Positions 1 through 7,200 of a stretch of 22,891 nucleotides of DNA are shown here, piece after piece (position 1 is the stretch's first letter; each line of letters begins with the position of its first letter). Made by a program: the position numbers and the translations under genes. This stretch comes from a virus. Below the pieces are notes generated by a model. That model ran no database searches. It saw only the letters and a program-made list of their open reading frames with translations, and was not told the origin of the DNA. The DNA is taken from the IMG/VR virus record IMGVR_UViG_3300035034_000790, positions 1 to 22,891 of that record; one strand, given 5' to 3'.

Positions 1-1271
1 GCTCCATCGGTTGACGGTATACGCCCATCTCTAGCTCTATTCACAATAGTTGTTGCTCGCCTACCGCTTATGGCTCTTGAGGTTGAGGCTGTGCCAGTGT
101 TTATTTCTGCATCTGATATTTCTGAGTAGGTGGTGTTTGGGGTCGCTAGATTGCCTGAGCCAAGTAACGTCGTGCCATTTACGGTTTTAATGCTTGTCCC
201 AGAAACTAGAGTATTTTGTTTGCCAGAGAGGTCTTGGTCGCCTGAGTTAGTTCCACTGGTGTTACCTACTACTATCTTCTTGGCATCGGTTACATAGTTA
301 TCATCTGCACCAAGAGCGGCAGCGTAGTCTGCTGAACTGAAGGCTTTAACCTGTGCAAGATTGGTTACTTCTGAATCCATAAGTGCGCCAGCACTAGTCA
401 CGTTTGTAGTGTTGGTTACATTTGCGTTGGTTTCAATAGTCGCAAGCTTAGTAGACGCAGAGCTAGGGTAGGTTATCTTGGCGTTGTTGGCAGTAATGTC
501 GGAAGCTTGTGTACCTGTTATTCCTACTTTTGCATTATTAGTAGCAATATTACTCTCCATAGTGTCTAGGTTTACAGCTTGAGTAACAGATATATGACCT
601 ACTTTGGTTGCATCGCCTGATGGATAGGTGTTCTTGGCGGTGTTGGCTGTTACTGCTGAGTCATAAGTTGTGTTTACTGCGTTGTTGTTTGAGTTGTCAG
701 TACCAGCTACGTCTACGTTTAGGTTAGTTCGGGAAGTGGCTGCGCTTGCTACATCTGAGAGGTTAGCGGTGGATAGCATGTCCCCGCCGCCAGATGGAGA
801 CTGCCAGCTATAGTCATAATCTGCACCAGAGTCTTTCACTAGTTGCTGGTTGGTTGAACCACCTGTCGGTAGGCTCGCACCGTCAGCTCCAGGGTTGCCC
901 TGTATGCCCTGGATGCCCTGTATGCCCTGGTCTCCAGTGTCGCCCTTAGCCCCAGATGAGCCGTCAGCTCCCCTAGCCCCCGTGTCTCCCTTGCTACCAG
1001 GAAGCCCTGTAGCACCGTCAGCTCCATCTGCCCCAGCTAGCCCTGTGCTGCCTTTTAGACCTGTGCTGCCTGTGTCACCCTTGTCGCCCTTGTCGCCCTT
1101 AATCCCTTCGGTGAAGTAGGCTAAGTCGCTCCACGCTGTAGCCCCGTCACCGTACTTAACTTTGCCTGTGTCAGTCTCATAGCCAGGCTCACCCGTAGCC
1201 AAAACTGGGTTAGCAAGAGTCCAGTCAGCCGAGGTGCCCCGTCGTACCTGGATTTGGTTGTACCGAGACAT
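1..1271 (-). CDS. Collagen-like tail fiber / receptor-binding protein, C-terminus off the left edge
   Basis: Translated by hand from the ATG at 1271; the frame stays open to base 1 (423 codons), so the stop and C-terminus are missing. Residues 6-53 (IQVRRGTSADW..., YGDGATAWSDL) resemble the N-terminal domain of major-tropism-determinant-type fibers, which usually anchors the fiber to the virion. Residues 56-131 are about 25 collagen-like Gly-X-Y triplets (GDKGDKGDTG, GIQGIQGIQG), expected to form a trimeric rod. Next come fiber linker motifs (DSGADYDYSWQSPS, LSDVASAATSRTNL) and a Thr/Asn/Ala-rich shaft with loosely repeated TANNAK / TNNAK segments around residues 215-275. The host-binding tip would lie beyond the window. 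The ATG overlaps the upstream adaptor's TGA by one base (TGATG), so the two are probably co-translated. Fiber identity is inferred from domain pattern and position; the receptor is unknown. Confidence 0.85.
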   Translation of the reverse strand, partial: MSRYNQIQVRRGTSADWTLANPVLATGEPGYETDTGKVKYGDGATAWSDLAYFTEGIKGDKGDKGDTGSTGLKGSTGLAGADGADGATGLPGSKGDTGARGADGSSGAKGDTGDQGIQGIQGIQGNPGADGASLPTGGSTNQQLVKDSGADYDYSWQSPSGGGDMLSTANLSDVASAATSRTNLNVDVAGTDNSNNNAVNTTYDSAVTANTAKNTYPSGDATKVGHISVTQAVNLDTMESNIATNNAKVGITGTQASDITANNAKITYPSSASTKLATIETNANVTNTTNVTSAGALMDSEVTNLAQVKAFSSADYAAALGADDNYVTDAKKIVVGNTSGTNSGDQDLSGKQNTLVSGTSIKTVNGTTLLGSGNLATPNTTYSEISDAEINTGTASTSRAISGRRATTIVNRARDGRIPSTDG

Positions 1272-2017
1272 CAGGCTACGCCTCCATCAATGTTATCGAA
1301 CGAGCCTCCTCCGATGCCAACCCCAGCTTCTATAGCCTGAGATAGTGATGTAATAGAGTTACTGTTGGTTCTCTTCAATGAAAGTATCTGGCTGTGGCGG
1401 TTGTTGTCTCTCATGGTCTTCATATAAACTTCAGCCTGTTTGTAGAACCTCTCGGCGTTACGAGCGATAAACGGTACTGGAGATGCGTCGCAGATGAAAG
1501 CTGACATAGCTGTCACTAACCAAGGAATGCTGTCTACTCGCACGGTCTCTGTTGATAGGGTGTATACAGGTGGGAGTAGGTACGCTGGCAGCTGGATGTT
1601 AGTACCGACCAAGTCTGCTGAGATGGTCTTTAGGTGTAGCCCGTCTTGAGCCAACATACAGAGAGTATCTGTGTTAGAGGCTTGGAACAGGGCTTGGTCG
1701 ACCATCTTGTATTTCTCTATAACTGCCCCGTCACCGTCCACAAAGTAGACCCAGTCGAGCGGGGTATTGCCCACGACAACTCTGTCCATATCTGGGAAGT
1801 CGTACTGTAGAACGCCCTCAGCCACTACATCTGGTAGTTGGTAAGTCATATCGAATAGAGACTGCCACTTCACATAAGGGGTGTGTGCCCACATCTCTAG
1901 CACTTGGTTCATAACACTCAAATAGGTGTTAAAGTCGTCGCTGCCTGAGACTTGCGCCTCATACTCGCCGTTTACCTTGGTGTATGCTTTGTCGATTATC
2001 TGTAATACAGTTGCCAT
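1271..2017 (-). CDS. Putative head-to-tail adaptor (gp4-like packaged-DNA stabilisation type)
   Basis: 248 residues. The N-terminus (MATVLQIIDKAYTKVNG, then LSVMNQVLEMWAHT) follows the pattern of podovirus/siphovirus adaptors: a first helix with an IIxxAY core, then a helix ending in a L-N-x-x-L-x-x-W type motif. The middle is beta-rich and the C-terminus is a Gly/Ser tail (GVGIGGGSF). It lies after the portal and an 87-residue gene and directly before the fiber, where a connector that binds the portal ring and closes the packaged head is expected. It begins four bases after the upstream stop, with a GAGGT Shine-Dalgarno inside the end of that gene. Function is inferred from weak motif similarity plus position; another tail-completion protein is possible. 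Confidence 0.6.
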   Translation of the reverse strand: MATVLQIIDKAYTKVNGEYEAQVSGSDDFNTYLSVMNQVLEMWAHTPYVKWQSLFDMTYQLPDVVAEGVLQYDFPDMDRVVVGNTPLDWVYFVDGDGAVIEKYKMVDQALFQASNTDTLCMLAQDGLHLKTISADLVGTNIQLPAYLLPPVYTLSTETVRVDSIPWLVTAMSAFICDASPVPFIARNAERFYKQAEVYMKTMRDNNRHSQILSLKRTNSNSITSLSQAIEAGVGIGGGSFDNIDGGVA

Positions 2018-2021
2018 AATT

Positions 2022-2285
2022 TTACCTCAACTCGTTTTTTATTTTTTCTAGTATCTCTACAAGGTCTGCACTCAGGTCAAGCTGGTAGTCAGCCGCCCGC
2101 TTGTGCTCTTTTGCCGTCTCTCGGACGGCTTTGGTTGACTCGTGTCTCCCAATGTATTTGTCCAGGACTGCGTGTAGCTTGTCTTTTTCGCTGCGCTTGG
2201 CAGTAGCAGCTTTCTCGCCCTCAGTAGCAGCGAATACATCCCTATTGGCTCTCTGGAGCTCTTCACTGGACTGGTACTCATCCAT
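2022..2285 (-). CDS. Small charged helical protein between portal and adaptor
   Basis: 87 residues, almost entirely charged and predicted helical (EELQRANRDVFAATEGEKAA, ending LVEILEKIKNELR), with no hydrophobic segment or cysteine. The ATG at 2285 overlaps the portal stop by one base (TAATG), which implies translational coupling to the portal. I do not recognise a family. A role in head-tail joining or as a small chaperone is possible from position alone. The reverse-strand frame over the same bases (2101-2322) lacks the tight coupling seen here. Confidence 0.75.
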   Translation of the reverse strand: MDEYQSSEELQRANRDVFAATEGEKAATAKRSEKDKLHAVLDKYIGRHESTKAVRETAKEHKRAADYQLDLSADLVEILEKIKNELR

Positions 2286-4174
2286 TACATCATCTCCTGT
2301 GGAGGTGCTGGGTTGTCCATAGCAGCCTGTACCGCTACGTCTTCAGCTGTTAGCTCGATACCGTACTTGCCAGCTGCCTGAATCTTGCCAGAGGCGGGTA
2401 GGTCTTTGAACGCAATGTTGACTGTTGGTGCTTTCACCTCGTCCATCTTGGCGTTGTCTTTCTCGGTCTGCTGCATAGCCATTTGTTTGGCTTGCTCTTC
2501 TTCCTGTGTGACTTGTTCTAAAGCCTGTTCCATAACTTCGGCTATCTTAGCGCTACTCTCTAGGTTAGAACTCTTAGTCATCTCTCTCATCAATAGTGGC
2601 ATTACAGAACGCATTACCTTAGCCATATTAGGGTCTGACTTAGCTGCCTCGAAGAAGCCAGTCATGAATGTGTTGAGCCTCTTCAGGTCTTCTTCCTTAG
2701 CCATATCTCGTGTGCTCTCGAAGTTGACGGTGATGTTCACACCTCTCATATCGGTCAAGTCTAGTCTGACTTGGTTCTTGTCATTGATGAAGTTGCCTGA
2801 CTCATCCGCTTCACGGACTAGGTTAGCGTACTCTTCGTCCAGTTCAACCATTGGTACTGCGTTGTTCCTCTCGGAGATAGCCTTAACTTCGGCGAGGTAG
2901 ATGTTGATTTTATTCTCTAGGTTCATCTCGAAATACTGCTCATAGTTCTTGCGGTAATAGTTATTCTCTATGTCAGCCTTCTGTGACTGGTCATTTACAC
3001 CCGCTTGAGTTTTAGAGAAGGTGGGGTCTCCCGAGCCTGACGAAATGCTACTATCACTCGAGGCAGGGAGCGAGGTTAGTAGAACAGTCTTTAACAGGTT
3101 GTACAGACTCGGGAAGTTCTGAATAGTCGATGTGTCGATTGGTAGTAGGTCTACCTCTCCGTCTTCGTCGTTTAGGAACATGGTGTTGCCCTTGGTCAGA
3201 GTGAAGGTATCTTCGTTCAGAGAGATGCCCTTGACGGTCTTAGCTGGGTCTGTGTTGTAGTCAGAAGTGTAGACGAAGTTGCGTAGCAGTGAAGTTAGGG
3301 ACTGCTGTGCGCCGTAAGCCATGTCAATCAGTGAGCGACCCATAATAGACGAGCCGTCATAGTCAGAATAAAGTGCCACGACACGCCGACGACCACTCAG
3401 GTTAGGTATAACCCTCAAGATAGTGCCTGATGAGTAGTGCCAGGTGATAAGCCATTTAGAGTCAGTGTAGACGAATAGCTCGTACATGTGCTCTGGCAAG
3501 CCTTCCATAGAAGCCTTGATGTTCTTGTTCTGGTTGCCTGAGTTCGACCCAGTACCGTAGTCAAGAACCTCCTGTAGCCCCTTTTTGTCCCAAGTCCCGC
3601 CGACTTCGTCGTCTTCACCAGCGATTAGGAGCTTGATGTCATCTTCAGTTTTGAGGCTTCGGAACTGGACGAAGTTAGAGCTGTTGATGTTGGTCGACCA
3701 GGCTTCAGGGTATAGGTCGCCCCAGTAGATAGGAGTCTCACCGACAGTGTACTCACCGTGGTCGTTCTCGAATGGTAGGTAGGATGCACTTGCACCGAAG
3801 GTGGCAGCATTTCGGAGCTCTATCCACTGCTTCTGTAACAGACCGTAGCCCTTAGATGAACCGCTCTGTAGTAGGATTTTGACGGCAATATACTCATAGA
3901 CTAGGTCTTCTGCCTTGCTGCGAGTATGAGCGTCCACCACGAACGTAGGCATCTTCTGTACCACGTTCTTGGGCATCTTCTCAAGGTAGGAAGCTAGTGT
4001 GTTATCCACAAGGTCGGCGTATTCCATCTGGCCATTCGTGTTGACTGGTGGTTTTCGGTAGAAAATACGTTCGTTACGCTCCATGAACCCAGCTGTAACT
4101 CTATCCATGAACTCCTGGCTGTCGTCGAGCTTCTTGGCCAGTTGTTCTCCTGTGAATGGGTAATTGTTTTGCAT
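2285..4174 (-). CDS. Portal protein
   Basis: 629 residues, in the size range of podovirus portals. The portal is the twelve-subunit ring at one capsid vertex through which DNA is packaged and ejected. The N-terminal third is helical and acidic. A central segment (residues about 245-330: TDSKWLITWHYSSG, RRRVVALYSDYDGSSIMGRS, then MAYGAQQSLTSLLRNF) fits the portal wing/stem pattern, including the G-R-S/L-I-D-M-A-Y-x-x-Q-Q helix. A Ser-rich loop (ASSDSSISSGSGDPTFSKTQ) precedes a long helical region, and the C-terminus is Gln/Glu/Met-rich (about residues 540-570), consistent with a crown or barrel. A Shine-Dalgarno (AAGAAGGA) precedes the ATG. The gene lies after the capsid and giant virion genes rather than between terminase and scaffold. 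The call rests on overall pattern and the rest of the set being present with no other portal candidate. Confidence 0.85.
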   Translation of the reverse strand: MQNNYPFTGEQLAKKLDDSQEFMDRVTAGFMERNERIFYRKPPVNTNGQMEYADLVDNTLASYLEKMPKNVVQKMPTFVVDAHTRSKAEDLVYEYIAVKILLQSGSSKGYGLLQKQWIELRNAATFGASASYLPFENDHGEYTVGETPIYWGDLYPEAWSTNINSSNFVQFRSLKTEDDIKLLIAGEDDEVGGTWDKKGLQEVLDYGTGSNSGNQNKNIKASMEGLPEHMYELFVYTDSKWLITWHYSSGTILRVIPNLSGRRRVVALYSDYDGSSIMGRSLIDMAYGAQQSLTSLLRNFVYTSDYNTDPAKTVKGISLNEDTFTLTKGNTMFLNDEDGEVDLLPIDTSTIQNFPSLYNLLKTVLLTSLPASSDSSISSGSGDPTFSKTQAGVNDQSQKADIENNYYRKNYEQYFEMNLENKINIYLAEVKAISERNNAVPMVELDEEYANLVREADESGNFINDKNQVRLDLTDMRGVNITVNFESTRDMAKEEDLKRLNTFMTGFFEAAKSDPNMAKVMRSVMPLLMREMTKSSNLESSAKIAEVMEQALEQVTQEEEQAKQMAMQQTEKDNAKMDEVKAPTVNIAFKDLPASGKIQAAGKYGIELTAEDVAVQAAMDNPAPPQEMM

Positions 4175-4200
4175 GTTTGTTTTTATCCTTCTTGTTTAGA

Positions 4201-4206
4201 ATTATA
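4201..4206 (-). promoter_or_regulatory. Candidate -10 element upstream of portal
   Basis: Read on the minus strand, a perfect TATAAT preceded by TG lies in the 34-base gap between the giant gene and the portal, about 27 bases before the portal ATG. The -35 region is poor (TTACGC at 18 bases), so this is at best a weak or activator-dependent promoter. Confidence 0.35.
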
Positions 4207-4208
4207 CA

Positions 4209-7200
4209 CTAGATAGTCCTGTTGGCGTAATTCTGTGTTTTATCCTTCTTAATTGCGTTCCCGAGCTTCACCTGAGCCTTGAATGGTGTGTATGTGCCCT
4301 TCTTGGTCTTAGCCATCTGGCGAGCCTGTACTGGAGTCCACTTGACACTGCTGCTACCTCTGTCGCCAGGCTTGTTACTAGCACCCAGACCGCTGCCTCC
4401 ACCGCCTCCGCCCCAAGAGCTGAAGCCACTGCCTGATTTTGGGTACTCTGAAGCTGGTGTTTTGCCCTTGCTGCCGAGCAAGCTGTTAAGGGCGTTCCAT
4501 AGGTATGTCTGACCAGATTTAGTTGAGCCTAGCCCGTCTGCGTCGAAGAACCCTGTGCTGTCCAGCTCTTCCATTAGGGCAGACAACATCTGGTAGCCCT
4601 CTGAGTTGCTCAATATAGAGGTGTACTCCTCCTCGCTCTCGGCTTTAAGGGCTGAATACTCGTCGTAGCTTATCTCTTTAGCTTTGAACCTACCGTATAG
4701 GGCTGTGTTCGCCTGGGAGATTTCGTACATTCTGTCTCTCTCTGCCTCTGGTAGGTCTGTCTGGGCGATAGCATTGGTAATAGACTGCATTGATATAGGC
4801 AGACTAGAGTTCTTAGTGCCGTTCTTGTTAGGCACTGACACGTCAGAGTAGAGGTTTTTGCCGTCTAGCATCAGCAGTGCGCTGGCATCACCACCGAAGA
4901 AGGCATCCTGGATTTGGCTAGACAGAGCAGCTAGCTTGTCGTTCTTTTCTAGTTTCTTGCTGTTGTCCACAACTTTCTTGCCGTCCTCGTCCTCTTCAGT
5001 GTCCAAGAACGTGATAGAGCCCTGCAATGACCTGAAGTTGTTATTCTCGCCAGTGTCGTAGGTGTTGAACATATCCTGGGTGGCACTACCTATGTCGTTG
5101 TTGCGACCATACCTCACCAGTTCGCTGACTCTCTCGTCAAATTCGGCTGTGTTAGGGTCGTTGATGGTCTTGTTTATCACGACACCCTGGTTGTCGGCAG
5201 TCCTGACACGCCCAGCGTTGTCTCGGCTGTCCTTCAGACTGTTGTAGAACTCAGGGTCATAGCTCTTACGCACACTGTTACTGAACCACTTGAGAGGGTT
5301 CTCGTCGTAGCTAGACTTAGCGTTGACGCTCTCGCCCTTGGCTGCCTTGACTTGCTGGTAGATACCGTTGTTAGACCAAGGGACTAGAGACCTGGCAGCG
5401 TTCACTCCGTATGCTTTGGCTGCGTAGCCACCGTCACCGTTTTTGCCGCCGAGATTAGTCAAAGAGTTCGTAGCCCCAGTTGTCTGCTCAAAGGCATTAA
5501 TGTACGGGACGCTCCTGGTGATGATGCCGCCGTAGAAGCCTGGGTCTCTAGCCTCGCCCTTGGCTATGTCACCCACTATCCGAGACGCAGCGACAGTAAC
5601 CGCTAGAGGGAACTCGATAGGTGTGGCACGGATTGGGATGTACTGGTTGTCGCCAATCTTGATTGAAATACCCTGCGGGATGTCCACCTCGTCGCCGTCG
5701 TTGTAGACGATGATGTTGTCGTTCACAAGCACAGCTGCGCCAGTTAGTAGCCCGTAGTCCACCAGTTTGTTCTTCAAGATGTTCATAGTGTTCCTACCAC
5801 CGCTAAGTTGGTCGGCACGGATTTGGTCGAGCACGCTCTTAGAGACTGGGTTCAGTGTGCGAGTTACACCTGTGCTCGACAAGTTCCATGCAGTTCTAAC
5901 ATAAGGGAACACGTTGCTCAACATGGCGTTGGCGATTCGCCCCTTCTTAGTTTCGCCCTCAAAAACACCCTTCATCATCTTGGCTGCTAGAGTTGACTGT
6001 CTCTCGACCTGTTTCTCAAATTCAATCATGTCGGACGTTTCAGCGGTCTCTATCCACTTCTTCCAGGCTTTAAGCGTCTTCATAGCGTGGCTGCTGCTGA
6101 CCATACCGTTGTCTACACCAGCGAGGGTATTAGCCATTGACTCTGTGTGGTTAGACAGTGTCCTGGACAGGCTCTCAGCCTGTGCATTTGTCAGGTCTCT
6201 ACCCTCTATTTTCTTCATTGCCCACTTAGTCAGCTCGGTACGCATACCACCGACACGAGCCTTCTGCCCCGCAGATACAGGTGTCATAGCAGTTTTATAA
6301 GTGTTACCAAGGATATATTTATACCCCTCGCTAACAGTTGTCGGTGTTGTTTTCCAGCCGTCAATAGAAGACTTGCCCTCAGCCTTCAACAACCTGCCGT
6401 TTTTAGTTGCCCCCCTGTACGTCTTGATTGGGTTTTTGAGCACACTAATGAAGTCAGCCCCGACTTCCTGGACTAAGTTCCTGCTGACATTGCCTGTGCT
6501 GGAGAGCATGTTCGCCATGCGACCAGCAGTGACGTTCTCGACTGTCTGGGTAACTTTCTCGCCCAAAGAGCCCTTTCGCTTAATCTTCCTCAACCGTGAG
6601 TCAAGCCTCTGTTGCAATAGAGCCTCCCTGCGGGTGTCCCTGTTCCTGAGTCTGTTCATCTCTTCGTTGACACTGTCGCCGACTTTACCAGTCTTGTCGC
6701 CTTTGTAGTCTTTTCGGTTTTGCTTCTGGGTCTTAGCATTTCTATTGTAAATCTCTTCAAGCTCATCGTATATTTTAGTTATTCTTGCAACTTCTTTAGG
6801 CTTGAGGTTGCTCTCGGAGGGTATCGCCTGGAGCTCAGATGAGCCATCTTTGCCCATACCGACGGCTTCAGCTATCCTGCCTTTAACGCCTGAAGGGTCG
6901 CCAGTCTTCATCATCACACGCTCAAAGCCCTTTGGCTTAGGTGCTGCCTTAGCCTTCGTGGTCGGTGCTACGCCCATACCCTCTGGGAGGGAGCTAGTTG
7001 GGGTCACATTCTTGCCCAGCGGTTTCTGCTTAGTCATCTTGAGACCTTTGTCGACCTCGTGCATAGCTCGGTCTAGCTGCTTGACATAGTCGACAGCGTC
7101 GAAGTCTTTGCGCTTATAAACGGCTGCCGTTGTGAGTGCCTCTCTAACATCGGTGAAAAATGCCTTGACGTATCTCAACACGCCCTTGCCGAGCGTACCC

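Noticed and set aside
839-1119. Short frames on both strands over the collagen repeats
   Set aside because: They are alternate-frame readings of the Gly-X-Y repeat of the fiber gene, which stays open through the region in its own frame.
1-1271. Diversity-generating retroelement
   Set aside because: Only the N-terminal domain resembles such fibers; no reverse transcriptase or template repeat is in the window.
2385-2900. 171-codon frame on the plus strand inside the portal gene
   Set aside because: Fully inside a well-supported portal gene on the other strand; composition (Ser/Leu/Cys) is that of a shadow frame.
5914-6708. Overlapping plus-strand frames of 109-135 codons inside the giant gene
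   Set aside because: No start signals, no promoter, and full overlap with the 1,883-residue gene.
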